38,617 nucleotides of DNA from Novosphingobium silvae (lineage in GTDB: Bacteria; Pseudomonadota; Alphaproteobacteria; Sphingomonadales; Sphingomonadaceae), in contig NZ_WVTD01000025.1 in the NCBI RefSeq assembly GCF_009856825.1, positions 1 to 38,617 on the forward strand. The letters are read 5' to 3'. Positions 23,267-31,296 of the stretch are shown here, piece by piece; position 1 is the first letter of the stretch; every line of letters begins with the position of its first letter. The position numbers were made by a program, and so were the translations under genes. The notes under the pieces are model-generated. The model searched no databases, had not been told where the DNA came from, and saw only the letters and a program-made list of their open reading frames with translations.

Positions 23267-23551
23267 ATGGACGGCAAGATGCTGGCCCGGCTGGGCGCCA
23301 TCGTTTTCGTATCGTTCGCCATCACGGCGACGGCGATCGAGATGGCCCGGAAGGACGCGGCCCCTGAAACGGAGCGCGTCCACGCTGTCGAACCCAAGCG
23401 CGATGCGCTCCGCGAAGGGCAGCGCCGGTGCCAGCAGCTTGGCCAGGCAGCGGCGAGCGATACCGACTGCATGCGTATCTGGGCCGAGAGCCGCGATCGC
23501 TTCCTCGGCCGCCCCCCGGCGCCTGCCGTCCCGACAACAGAAGGACGGTGA
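23267..23551 (+). CDS. Putative entry-exclusion protein TrbK-alt
   Basis: The 94-residue protein has one N-terminal membrane segment (MLARLGAIVFVSFAITATAI) and a periplasmic domain with two cysteines (RRCQQLG and DTDCMRIWAESRDRFLG). This is the TrbK-alt pattern known between trbJ and trbL. In RP4 the lipoprotein TrbK blocks redundant entry of the same plasmid; the alt form has the same position but a different sequence, so the function is inferred. It starts 10 bases after trbJ and ends three bases before trbL. Confidence 0.85.
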   Translation: MDGKMLARLGAIVFVSFAITATAIEMARKDAAPETERVHAVEPKRDALREGQRRCQQLGQAAASDTDCMRIWAESRDRFLGRPPAPAVPTTEGR

Positions 23552-23554
23552 ACC

Positions 23555-24916
23555 ATGGGCGGCGCAGGTGTCATCGACAATTTCCTCGGGGTCTTCACCT
23601 CCTACATCAACAGCGGGTTCGGAGTGCTCGGCGGCGAGGTCGCGTTCATCGCCACAACGCTGATCGTCATCGATGTGACGCTTGCCGCCCTGTTCTGGAG
23701 CTGGGGCGCGGAAGACGACATCATCGCCCGGCTGGTGAAAAAGACGCTCTTCGTCGGCGTCTTCGCCTATCTCATCGGCAACTGGAACAACCTCGCCAAG
23801 ATCGTCTTCGACTCGTTCGCGGGCCTCGGCCTCAAGGCTTCCGGCACCAGCTTCACCGCGCAGGATCTGATGCGACCCGGCAAGGTCGCGCAGACCGGGC
23901 TCGACGCCGCGCGCCCCTTGCTCGAATCCATCTCCGACCTGATGGGCTGGATCGCGTTCTTCGAGAACTTCATCCAGATCGCCTGCCTGCTGTTCGCCTG
24001 GGCGCTGGTGCTGCTCGCCTTCTTCATCCTCGCGATCCAGCTCTTCGTTACCCTGATCGAATTCAAGTTGACGACGCTGGCGGGCTTCGTCCTCATCCCG
24101 TTCGGCCTGTTCGGCAAGACCGCCTTCATGGCCGAGCGCGTGCTGGGCAATGTCGTCTCATCCGGCATCAAGGTGCTGGTGCTCGCCGTCATCATCGGCA
24201 TCGGCTCAACGCTGTTCAGCCAGTTTACGGCCGGCTTCGGCGGCGCAACGCCCACAATCGACGACGCCATGGCGATTGTTCTTGCCGCGCTATCGCTGCT
24301 CGGGCTCGGCATCTTCGGCCCCGGCATTGCTGCCGGCCTGGTCAGCGGCGGACCACAACTCGGCGCCGGTGCGGCGGTTGGCACCGGGCTTGCCGTCGGC
24401 GGTGCCGGGCTCGCAGCTGGTGGCGCGGCAGGCCTTGCCCTGAAGGGAGGAGCGGCTGCGATGTCTGGCGGCGCTGCCGCCGTGCGGGGCGGTGCGGCAG
24501 CGGCAGGCGGAGCCGCCGCGGCCTACAGTGTCGGCTCGCTCGGCCAGTCCGGCGCAGCCGGTGTCGCCTCTGGTCTCGGCGGTGTCGCCCGCGCGGCCGG
24601 CGCGGCCACTGTGTCACCCCTGAAACGCGCGACGTCGCGCGCCGCCGAAGGCGTCAAGTCCAGCTTCTCCGAAGGTGCGAAGGCAGGCTTCGGCGCAACG
24701 GGCGGCTCCTCGACCATGGGCACGATACCCGGCTCAGGCTCCACAGGCGAAGCCGGCGCCGCAGCGCCCCGCGACGGTCCGCCCGACTGGGCCAAGCGCA
24801 TGAAGCGCCATCAGTCCCTCAGCCACGGAGCCACCCTCGCAGCGCACGCCGTCAAATCCGGCGACAGCCACGGCGGCGGCTCTTCCGTCAACCTCTCCGA
24901 AAGTAACCGCTCATGA
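23555..24916 (+). CDS. trbL: TrbL (VirB6-like) polytopic inner-membrane channel protein
   Basis: The 453-residue protein has about six membrane segments within residues 25-280, for example VAFIATTLIVIDVTLAALFW and ALVLLAFFILAIQLFVTLIE. The TrbL signature LTTLAGFVLIPFGLFGKTAF is present. The C-terminal third is a very Gly/Ala-rich low-complexity region (about 270-360) followed by a polar tail, as is common in this family. It forms part of the inner-membrane pore for DNA transfer. The stop overlaps trbF by ATGA at 24913. Confidence 0.95.
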   Translation: MGGAGVIDNFLGVFTSYINSGFGVLGGEVAFIATTLIVIDVTLAALFWSWGAEDDIIARLVKKTLFVGVFAYLIGNWNNLAKIVFDSFAGLGLKASGTSFTAQDLMRPGKVAQTGLDAARPLLESISDLMGWIAFFENFIQIACLLFAWALVLLAFFILAIQLFVTLIEFKLTTLAGFVLIPFGLFGKTAFMAERVLGNVVSSGIKVLVLAVIIGIGSTLFSQFTAGFGGATPTIDDAMAIVLAALSLLGLGIFGPGIAAGLVSGGPQLGAGAAVGTGLAVGGAGLAAGGAAGLALKGGAAAMSGGAAAVRGGAAAAGGAAAAYSVGSLGQSGAAGVASGLGGVARAAGAATVSPLKRATSRAAEGVKSSFSEGAKAGFGATGGSSTMGTIPGSGSTGEAGAAAPRDGPPDWAKRMKRHQSLSHGATLAAHAVKSGDSHGGGSSVNLSESNRS

Positions 24917-25602
24917 GCCTCTTCAAACGACCCGCCGCCCACTATGGGAAATCGCCCGAACCCGAAACGCCGTATCAGCGCGCCGCGCAGGTCTGGGACG
25001 ATCGCATCGGTTCGGCTCGCGTCCAGGCCAGGAACTGGCGCATCATGGCCTTCGGCTCGCTGTTCCTGTCGGCCAGCTTCGCCGCCGCGCTGGTCTGGCA
25101 GTCGGCGCGCGGCACCGTCGTTCCCTGGGTCGTGCAGGTCGATCGGCTCGGCCAGGCGCAGTCCGTTGCACCGGCGTCGGCCGACTACCGCCCGACCGAT
25201 CCCCAGGTGGCCTGGCATCTTGCCCGCTTCATCGAGCAGGTCAGAAGCATCCCGGCCGATCCGATCATCGTGCGCCAGAACTGGCTGCGCGCCTATGACT
25301 GGACCACGGATCGCGGCGCCGGCGCGCTCAACGACTATGCCCGCACCAACGATCCCTTCACCAAGGTCGGTAAACAGCAGATCGCCGTCGAGGTTTCGAG
25401 CGTGATCCGCGCATCGGCGGATTCCTTCCGCGTGGCCTGGACCGAGAAACGGTACGAGAATGGCCAGCTCGCGGGCACGGAGCGATGGACCGCGATCCTC
25501 ACCATCGTCATCCAGACGCCGCGCGACGCCGACCGGCTGCGCGCCAATCCGCTCGGCATCTACATCAACGCCATCAACTGGTCGCGGGAGATGTCCCAAT
25601 GA
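24913..25602 (+). CDS. trbF: TrbF (VirB8-like) inner-membrane scaffold
   Basis: The 229-residue protein has a short cytoplasmic start (YQRAAQVWDDRIGSARVQAR), one membrane segment at about residues 43-62, and a VirB8-like periplasmic domain. Family motifs include VPWVVQVDRLGQ, VRQNWLRAYDWTTDRGA and WTEKRYENGQL. It nucleates assembly of the channel. ATGA overlaps couple it to trbL before and trbG after. Confidence 0.94.
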   Translation: MSLFKRPAAHYGKSPEPETPYQRAAQVWDDRIGSARVQARNWRIMAFGSLFLSASFAAALVWQSARGTVVPWVVQVDRLGQAQSVAPASADYRPTDPQVAWHLARFIEQVRSIPADPIIVRQNWLRAYDWTTDRGAGALNDYARTNDPFTKVGKQQIAVEVSSVIRASADSFRVAWTEKRYENGQLAGTERWTAILTIVIQTPRDADRLRANPLGIYINAINWSREMSQ

Positions 25603-26579
25603 GCACGTCTCTGCGCATGTCCGGCTCTCCGGCTTTCCGTACATCCGCTTTGGCGATGATGCTGCTCTCGGCAACGATGCTGGCGGGCTGCGCGACCTTC
25701 AAACCCCCCACCATCAGCTACGACAGTGACGTGCCGCCGCTCCCAGCCGTGCCGGCGCCGGTCACGGAACAGCCGCCGCGTCCGCTGCACACGCCTCCCG
25801 CCTGGACGGTCGCGCATGGTGGAACCGTCGCGAATACGCCGAGCGGCCGCGTGGAAAACGCCAATGCTGCGGCGCGTGTCGAGCCGCGACGCGAGGGCTA
25901 TTATAACGCCATCCAGATTTATCCCTGGAGCGAAGGCGCGCTTTACCAAGTCTATGCCGCGCCCGGCCAGATCACCAACATCGCGCTCGAGCCGGGCGAA
26001 AGCCTGACCGGCGCAGGTCCAATCGCCGCCGGTGACACCGCCCGCTGGATCATCGGTGACACCGAAAGCGGTTCCGGCCTATCGCGCCGCGTCCACATCC
26101 TCGTCAAACCGACGCGCCCTGACATCACCACGAACCTGGTCATCACGACCGACCGCCGCATCTACATGCTCGAGCTGAGGGCGGAGGCGAAACCCTATAT
26201 GCCGGCCGTTGCGTGGGCTTATCCCGCGCTACCGGCATCGCAGCGCGGAACCGTCCCTGCGACGCCTATCATTCCCGCTGCCGCCGCGCGTCACTACCGC
26301 TACGGCCTGACCGGCGACACGCCGCCCTGGCGGCCGGTCGCCGTCTATGACGACGGCAGGCGTGTGTATGTCGAATTTCCACGCGGCATCGCTCAAGGCG
26401 AGATGCCGCCGATCTTCGTCCTCGGCAACGACGGCGAGCCGCAGCTCGTCAACAGCCGCATCTACCAAAACATCCTGATCGTTGACCGCATCTTCGGAGC
26501 CGCCGAACTGCGTCTCGGCAGCGGCAAGCAACAGCAGACCGTCAGGATCGTGCGAACCGATGGGAAACCTGCATCATGA
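25599..26579 (+). CDS. trbG: TrbG (VirB9-like) outer-membrane core lipoprotein
   Basis: The 326-residue protein has a signal peptide with the lipobox LAGC at about residues 28-31. It then carries the VirB9/TrbG domain: QIYPWSEGALYQVYAAPGQI, DIALEPGE-like LEPGESLTGAG and NLVITTDRRIYMLEL. The C-terminal domain PRGIAQGEMPPIFVLGNDG follows. With TrbI it forms the outer-membrane core complex. The start (ATG 25599) overlaps the trbF stop, and the end overlaps trbI by ATGA. Confidence 0.95.
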   Translation: MSTSLRMSGSPAFRTSALAMMLLSATMLAGCATFKPPTISYDSDVPPLPAVPAPVTEQPPRPLHTPPAWTVAHGGTVANTPSGRVENANAAARVEPRREGYYNAIQIYPWSEGALYQVYAAPGQITNIALEPGESLTGAGPIAAGDTARWIIGDTESGSGLSRRVHILVKPTRPDITTNLVITTDRRIYMLELRAEAKPYMPAVAWAYPALPASQRGTVPATPIIPAAAARHYRYGLTGDTPPWRPVAVYDDGRRVYVEFPRGIAQGEMPPIFVLGNDGEPQLVNSRIYQNILIVDRIFGAAELRLGSGKQQQTVRIVRTDGKPAS

Positions 26580-27760
26580 GCGACACCGACCACGACAATG
26601 CCGAACCGCTGGATCAATCGACTCCCGTCGTCGATACCTCATCGTCCATGCGCCTGCGGGCGGAACCTCCGCGTGTCACCCGGCTGTCGCGCAAAGTGCT
26701 CGCCGGCGTCGCCGCGGTTGCCCTCGTCGGTATCGGCGGCTCTCTCATCTACGCGCTCCAGACCCGTGATCCCGGCAAGAGCGCCGACGAACTCTATTCG
26801 ACCGACAACCGCACCACGGCCGACGGCCTGGCCGGCCTGCCCCGCGATTACACCGGCCCGGTCCTCGGCCCGGCGCTGCCTGGAGACCTCGGCCGCCCGA
26901 TCGTCAGCGCGCAAAATCAGGGGCATCCTGTCGTGCCGCCCGCCATGGCGGCACCGGGGCCTGATCCCGAGGAACAACGTCGCCTCGCCGAATCGGAGGC
27001 CGCCCGCACCAGCCGCGTGTTTTTCCAGGCCGGTCCGGCCGCAACGTCGGCGACCGCTGGCCCGAATGTCCCGGGATTTGCCGGCGTGGGAGCTGGCACA
27101 CAACCAGGTGCCGAGACGCCTCAAGATCGACAACTCGCGTTCCTCAATGCTCCCGTCGACCGCCGCACCATTGCAGCCGACCGCATCATGGCGCCAGCAT
27201 CGCCCTATGTTCTCCAGGCGGGCGCGGTCATCTCGGCCGCCCTCATCACCGGCATCCGCTCCGATCTGCCTGGACAAATCACCGCGCAGGTGACGGAGAA
27301 CATCTACGATAGCCCGACCGGCCGCATCCTCGTCATCCCACAGGGCACCCGGATCATCGGCCAGTACGACAATAGCGTCCAATACGGGCAGAGCCGCGTG
27401 CTTCTCGTCTGGAACAGGCTCATCCTCCCGAACGGCCGGTCCATTGTGCTAGAACGCCAGCCCGGAGCCGATACCCAGGGCTATGCCGGTCTGGAGGACG
27501 GCGTCGATTACCATTGGTGGGATCTCGCCAAAGCGGCGGGGCTCTCGACGCTTCTGTCAGTCGGGTCCGAGCTTGCCATCGATGACCAGGACCGGCTTCT
27601 GCGCGCCATCCGCAATGGCGGCCAGGACACGATCAATGACGCTGGTCAGCAGATCGTTCGGCGCCAGCTCAACGTCGCGCCGACGCTGACGATCCGGCCA
27701 GGCTTCCCTGTCCGCGTGATCGTCACCCGCGATCTCGTCCTCGAACCTTACGGAGGCTGA
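26576..27760 (+). CDS. trbI: TrbI (VirB10-like) envelope-spanning core protein
   Basis: The 394-residue protein has a short cytoplasmic region, one membrane segment at about residues 40-62, a Pro/Gly-rich periplasmic linker and a C-terminal VirB10 beta-barrel domain. Signatures include VLQAGAVISAALITGIRSDL, GRILVIPQGTRIIGQYDN and NGRSIVLERQPGADTQGY. It links inner- and outer-membrane parts of the channel and senses ATPase activity. The gene is the last of the trbB-I set, and DUF2274 follows after one base. Confidence 0.95.
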   Translation: MSDTDHDNAEPLDQSTPVVDTSSSMRLRAEPPRVTRLSRKVLAGVAAVALVGIGGSLIYALQTRDPGKSADELYSTDNRTTADGLAGLPRDYTGPVLGPALPGDLGRPIVSAQNQGHPVVPPAMAAPGPDPEEQRRLAESEAARTSRVFFQAGPAATSATAGPNVPGFAGVGAGTQPGAETPQDRQLAFLNAPVDRRTIAADRIMAPASPYVLQAGAVISAALITGIRSDLPGQITAQVTENIYDSPTGRILVIPQGTRIIGQYDNSVQYGQSRVLLVWNRLILPNGRSIVLERQPGADTQGYAGLEDGVDYHWWDLAKAAGLSTLLSVGSELAIDDQDRLLRAIRNGGQDTINDAGQQIVRRQLNVAPTLTIRPGFPVRVIVTRDLVLEPYGG

Positions 27761-27761
27761 C

Positions 27762-28001
27762 ATGACGAAATTGAAGCTCGGCCCGATCACCGAGGAAAGG
27801 CCAGTGAAGGCGACGCTGGAACTGCCCGCATCGCTTCACCGGGATCTCGCGGCATATGCCGAGCTGCTGGGAAGGCAGACCGGCCAGCCTGTGCGCGATC
27901 CCATCCAGCTGATTGTACCGATGCTGGAGCGCTTCATCGCCACCGATCGCGGGTTCGCCAAGGCCCGGCGCGCGAAGCCCGCGGGCGATGCCAGTTCATA
28001 A
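27762..28001 (+). CDS. DUF2274 family protein
   Basis: The 79-residue protein reads TKLKLGPITEERPVKATLEL followed by SLHRDLAAYAELLGRQTGQ, the DUF2274 pattern. It resembles a small ribbon-helix-helix protein (a strand followed by two helices), so DNA binding and operon regulation are plausible. It starts one base after the trbI stop and regularly closes trb operons in alphaproteobacterial ICEs (from memory). Its last six bases overlap the end of the convergent LysR gene. Confidence 0.88.
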   Translation: MTKLKLGPITEERPVKATLELPASLHRDLAAYAELLGRQTGQPVRDPIQLIVPMLERFIATDRGFAKARRAKPAGDASS

Positions 28002-28889
28002 ATCCACGCCCTGACGACGCGCCATCATCTTCGCCATGCTGACAAAGCGCCTGAGCGCCGGATTGTCGTGCTTTGGCGACCACACGCCGTTGAAGGGAAG
28101 GACCTCACCAATGATCGGCCGATAGCAGATGCCCGGCACATGGGCGGCTGTCGTCGCTTCGCTCGTGACCGTCAGTCCGCTGCCGATCGCGACGAGCGTC
28201 AGCAGATTGTCGCGCCCGACAAACTGCGCCTGAATCTTCGGGTGATGGCCGAGATCGGCGACCCGCTGGACCAGATAGTCATGGACCTCCTGGCCCGGCG
28301 GTACATCGCTGACGATGAAGGTCTCGTGCGCCAGATCATGCCACTTCACCTCCTCTTTCCGGGCAAGGGCATGTGCTTCCGGCAGCACCACGAAAACACG
28401 TTCAGACCAGAGATAGGTGGTCTCGCATTGAGGCCACTCCAACGTCCCTGTCAGAAAGGCGATGTCCAGCCGGAACTGCCGGATCGCGGCGACATGCTCC
28501 GCGGGATTGCCGTCGACAACCTCGACATACACGCCAGGGTGCTCTGCGGCGAAGGTCCGGAGAAGATCTTGCAGGAACCCCGAAGCCAGGGACGAGAAGA
28601 TGCCCACGCGCAATTGACCTTCTGTGCCGCGCCCCACCGCGTCCACGATCTCCGCGCCTTCATTGATGTATCGAAGAACCTTTTGGGCTTTCGACAAAAG
28701 CCGCTGTCCGGCAACGGTCAGGCATACACCGCCGCTGTGACGGTGAAACAGCGCAGAGCCGAGCCCGTCTTCCAGGTCGCGAATCCGGCGGCTGATCGTG
28801 GACTCCTGTACGCCCAACGCTACGCCCGCCTTGCGGAAACTCCCATGCTCGGAAGCCGCCACGAAATACCGCAGATGTCGAAAATTCAT
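27996..28889 (-). CDS. LysR-family transcriptional regulator
   Basis: The 297-residue protein starts MNFRHLRYFVAASEHGSFRK with a winged HTH (VQESTISRRIRDLEDGLG) in the first 65 residues. A type 2 periplasmic-binding-like effector domain follows (GQLRVGIFSSLASGFLQDLL, DIAFLTG, FVVLPEAHALA). An upstream in-frame extension of 39 residues exists, but family similarity starts at the ATG at 28889. It is convergent with, and overlaps, DUF2274 by six bases. The effector and targets are unknown. LysR genes next to trbI-DUF2274 recur in related elements (from memory), so it may be part of the backbone. Confidence 0.93.
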   Translation of the reverse strand: MNFRHLRYFVAASEHGSFRKAGVALGVQESTISRRIRDLEDGLGSALFHRHSGGVCLTVAGQRLLSKAQKVLRYINEGAEIVDAVGRGTEGQLRVGIFSSLASGFLQDLLRTFAAEHPGVYVEVVDGNPAEHVAAIRQFRLDIAFLTGTLEWPQCETTYLWSERVFVVLPEAHALARKEEVKWHDLAHETFIVSDVPPGQEVHDYLVQRVADLGHHPKIQAQFVGRDNLLTLVAIGSGLTVTSEATTAAHVPGICYRPIIGEVLPFNGVWSPKHDNPALRRFVSMAKMMARRQGVDL

Positions 28890-29132
28890 GTTGTTACCTA
28901 ACGATTGTTTTGGGTCCTTTGCTGATTGCTTGAGAAGGTGCTGGAGGCTGCCGGCGACTGGGGGCTGCGCTCGCGCCACATGTTCTGTGTCGTATCTGAT
29001 TTGCACGCCAGAACACGGCGTAGCTCTACACCCATCAAATCGGGCTTTCGTTCCGCATGATCTATCGCCTTCTATCCGCCTTCACGGACGAATGAAGGAT
29101 ATTTTTCAATTAATTACGGAGTTGAAACCCTC
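28890..29132. other. Gap between the lysR gene and the alpA pseudogene
   Basis: No gene is supported. The stretch is less GC-rich than the backbone, especially 29088-29125, and is expected to hold the LysR promoter on the minus strand. It could contain the element's original right border or an insertion junction. No tRNA-like end or obvious direct repeat was found by eye. Confidence 0.3.
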
Positions 29133-29300
29133 TTGAGGCGCACCATCAGGCGTCGTCAGCTCCGGGAAATAGCGCCTCTGGCCGATACGACCATCTACGA
29201 CATGGAACAGTGAGGCGAGTTTCCTCAGCGCTTTTACCTGTCGGCCCGCTGCGTCGTGTGGGAACTCACCGAGGTCGAGGCAGGCTTGATGTTTGCCTCC
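29133..29300 (+). pseudogene. AlpA-type excisionase/regulator, broken by a nonsense codon
   Basis: Read in one frame from TTG 29133, the DNA encodes RRQLREIAPLADTTIYDMEQ, then TGA (29211-29213), then GEFPQRFYLSARCVVWELTE. These are the two consecutive halves of an AlpA family winged HTH (the usual sequence has Arg at the stop, so CGA to TGA). Similarity fades after VEA, where a Trp and a basic tail are expected. AlpA proteins are short regulators or excisionases of integrases in prophages and ICEs. The remnant suggests that this gap marks an old island boundary. Confidence 0.75.
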
Positions 29301-29462
29301 AAACCTCGCGAGCCAAGATCGTCCAGCGCGTGCCCATATCCGTCGTCCAGCTTCGAAAAACACGCCCCGTGCAGTCGGTCAGTCATCGGAAGGTACGCTT
29401 CTCCACACCATCCTCCAGGGACCGGGAATCGATGGAACACCTTGCTTCTCGCAATAACCGAT

Positions 29463-29491
29463 CCAAATCGGACAAGATCATGCCAAATCGG
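29463..29491 (+). promoter_or_regulatory. Direct repeats upstream of the defence operon (candidate operator)
   Basis: CCAAATCGG occurs at 29463-29471 and 29483-29491, exactly 20 bp apart, about two helical turns. The first copy also ends a short inverted repeat, CCGAT-ccaa-ATCGG. The repeats lie 75-100 bp before the HTH gene in an AT-richer stretch and may bind its product. A well-formed promoter could not be placed with confidence. Confidence 0.4.
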
Positions 29492-29565
29492 CTTAAATCT
29501 GCTTTACTCGCCTCTATATCGGTGGAATAGTTCCACATCCGCTTCGACCGGAGAAAGGGCGGCTT

Positions 29566-29808
29566 GTGTCTGATCGCTGGATGTCCGTCGAAGAAATCGC
29601 TGCTTACCTAGGGGTAAGCAAAGATACCGTCTATGGTTGGATAGCAAAAAGAGAAATGCCTGCTCACAAAGTCGGAAGACTTTGGAAGTTTAAGTCAGAA
29701 GAAGTCGATTCATGGGTGCGAGCGGGAAAGGCCTCCGACGAGAGCAATGAACCGTCAGTAAGGGATGCGCGAGAACCGGAACGCCGCGCTTCGGGGGAGA
29801 AGAAATGA
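29566..29808 (+). CDS. Helix-turn-helix (excisionase-type) regulator of the defence operon
   Basis: The 80-residue protein has a MerR/excisionase-type winged HTH: MSVEEIAAYLGVSKDTVYGW, then PAHKVGRLWKFKSEEVDSWV, followed by a polar tail. I prefer GTG 29566 because AAGGG at 29555-29559 is well spaced; ATG 29581 would lose five residues. Related small HTH proteins are found just ahead of restriction-modification operons (from memory) and may act as controller proteins. The stop overlaps the methyltransferase start (ATGA at 29805), so it is the first gene of the operon. Its base composition is less GC-rich than the ICE backbone. Confidence 0.88.
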   Translation: MSDRWMSVEEIAAYLGVSKDTVYGWIAKREMPAHKVGRLWKFKSEEVDSWVRAGKASDESNEPSVRDAREPERRASGEKK

Positions 29809-30899
29809 GCGAGGTGGCGTGTATCGACCTGTTCTGCGGTGCCGGAGGTTTGACGCACGGCTTGATTCAAGCCGGTGTTCCAGTCGTCGCCGGCATTGAC
29901 GTCGATACAGCCTGTCGTCTCCCCTACGAAGTCAACAACGGCGCGCAATTCCTCGTCAAGGACATCCAGAACGTAAGCCCGGCGGAGCTGAACAAGCTAT
30001 ACGGCAACGCCAAAATCCGGGTCCTCGCCGGCTGCGCGCCCTGCCAACCGTTCTCGACCTACTCCCAGCGCTACGACACCCTCACCAGCCCTCGTTGGCC
30101 GCTGCTGTATCAGTTCGCCCGTCTCGTGAAATCTGTCCGTCCCGACATCGTGACCATGGAAAACGTACCCCTGGTCCAAAAGCATGCCGTCTTCGACGAC
30201 TTCGTCGCCACTCTTCAGCGGCTTGGCTACAAGGTTTGGCAAAATGTCGTGGACTGCACGCAATATGGCCTGCCTCAGACGCGACGCCGCATGGTCATTC
30301 TGGCGAGTTTGATCGGCCCCATTGAGCTGATCTCGCCAACCCATAAAAAGGCGAAGTCGGTCAAGGACGCCATCGGGAAATTACCCGCCATTGCGGCGGG
30401 GAGTGTTCATGAGAATGATGCTTTCCACGTCTCGTCCAGGCTTTCCGATTTGAACCTTGAGCGCATTCGCGCGTCCCATCCGGGCGGCACCTGGCGTGAT
30501 TGGCCCGAGCGGCTCGTAGCTGATTGCCACCGGCGAGAAACTGGCCGCACCTACCCTGGCGTTTATGGACGCATGGCATGGGACGATCCGTCTCCGACGA
30601 TCACCACGCAATTCTACGGCTTCGGCAACGGTCGCTTCGGTCATCCGGAGCAGGATCGAGCCATCTCCCTGCGGGAAGGCGCCATCCTGCAAGGGTTCCC
30701 CAAAAAATACGCCTTCGTCGAAAAGGGTAGCCCAGCACATTTCAAGGCATTGGGTCGAATGATCGGCAATGCCGTCCCAGTGGCCCTCGGCAAAGCGATC
30801 GGGCAAAGCATCGTGACCCATCTCGGTGTTGATGCGCGGACGGATCAGGCGAAGAAGGGAGGCACCGCGGATGTCGCGCGTAAGCCCCTCGTCGCATGA
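29805..30899 (+). CDS. DNA (cytosine-5-)-methyltransferase (Dcm family)
   Basis: The 364-residue protein has the standard C5-methyltransferase motifs. Motif I is DLFCGAGGLTHGL from residue 9, the catalytic PCQ motif IV has C80 in GCAPCQPFS, and motif VI is ENV at 119-121. Motif VIII is QTRRRM near 157 and motif X is GNAVPVALGKAI. It transfers a methyl group from S-adenosylmethionine to cytosine; the target sequence is not deducible. The short target recognition region lies at about 200-270. It overlaps the HTH gene by ATGA and vsr by 29 bases. In DISARM class 2 systems a C5-methyltransferase (DrmMII) is standard, but here it sits with class 1 genes. Confidence 0.95.
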   Translation: MSEVACIDLFCGAGGLTHGLIQAGVPVVAGIDVDTACRLPYEVNNGAQFLVKDIQNVSPAELNKLYGNAKIRVLAGCAPCQPFSTYSQRYDTLTSPRWPLLYQFARLVKSVRPDIVTMENVPLVQKHAVFDDFVATLQRLGYKVWQNVVDCTQYGLPQTRRRMVILASLIGPIELISPTHKKAKSVKDAIGKLPAIAAGSVHENDAFHVSSRLSDLNLERIRASHPGGTWRDWPERLVADCHRRETGRTYPGVYGRMAWDDPSPTITTQFYGFGNGRFGHPEQDRAISLREGAILQGFPKKYAFVEKGSPAHFKALGRMIGNAVPVALGKAIGQSIVTHLGVDARTDQAKKGGTADVARKPLVA

Positions 30900-31296
30900 G
30901 GCGAGCCTCCGCATGGCTCGGGTGCGGCAGAAGGGCACCGACGCCGAACTCTCGTTGCGCAAGGAGTTGCACGCGAGAGGGTTGCGCTACCGTTTGCAAG
31001 TCCCGCTTCTGACCAAGCCGAGGCGCGTCGCCGACATCGTGTTTCCCCGCGCCAAAGTCGCCGTCTTCGTCGATGGGTGTTTTTGGCATGGTTGCCCGGC
31101 GCATGCCTCCTGGCCGAAGAGCAACGCGCAATTTTGGCGTGACAAAATCGAAACCAATCGCGCCCGAGACACGGATACCGATCAACGCCTCAACGCTTCG
31201 GGCTGGCGTGTCATCCGCGTATGGGCGCATGAGCGCGCCGGCGAAGCGGCCGAACGCATCGAAAACGTCGTTCGAGGCGGGAGTGGGTTGCAATGA
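30871..31296 (+). CDS. vsr: Very-short-patch-repair endonuclease (Vsr)
   Basis: The 141-residue protein matches Vsr: RVADIVFPRAKVAVFVDGCF with the catalytic aspartate D55, then GCFWHGC (69-75) supplying zinc ligands. FWRDKIETNRARD and GWRVIRVWAHE follow. Vsr nicks next to T:G mismatches produced when 5-methylcytosine deaminates, so pairing with Dcm is expected. GGGAGG at 30857-30862 supports ATG 30871; an earlier ATG at 30826 adds a non-homologous Arg-rich extension. It overlaps dcm by 29 bases and drmD by ATGA. Whether it repairs, restricts or both in this operon is open. Confidence 0.94.
   Translation: MSRVSPSSHEASLRMARVRQKGTDAELSLRKELHARGLRYRLQVPLLTKPRRVADIVFPRAKVAVFVDGCFWHGCPAHASWPKSNAQFWRDKIETNRARDTDTDQRLNASGWRVIRVWAHERAGEAAERIENVVRGGSGLQ

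Noticed and set aside
29106..29440. Two minus-strand ORFs (85 and 68 codons) in the gap after lysR
   Set aside because: The plus strand of this region encodes a recognisable AlpA pseudogene, so these are antisense shadows; neither has a familiar product.
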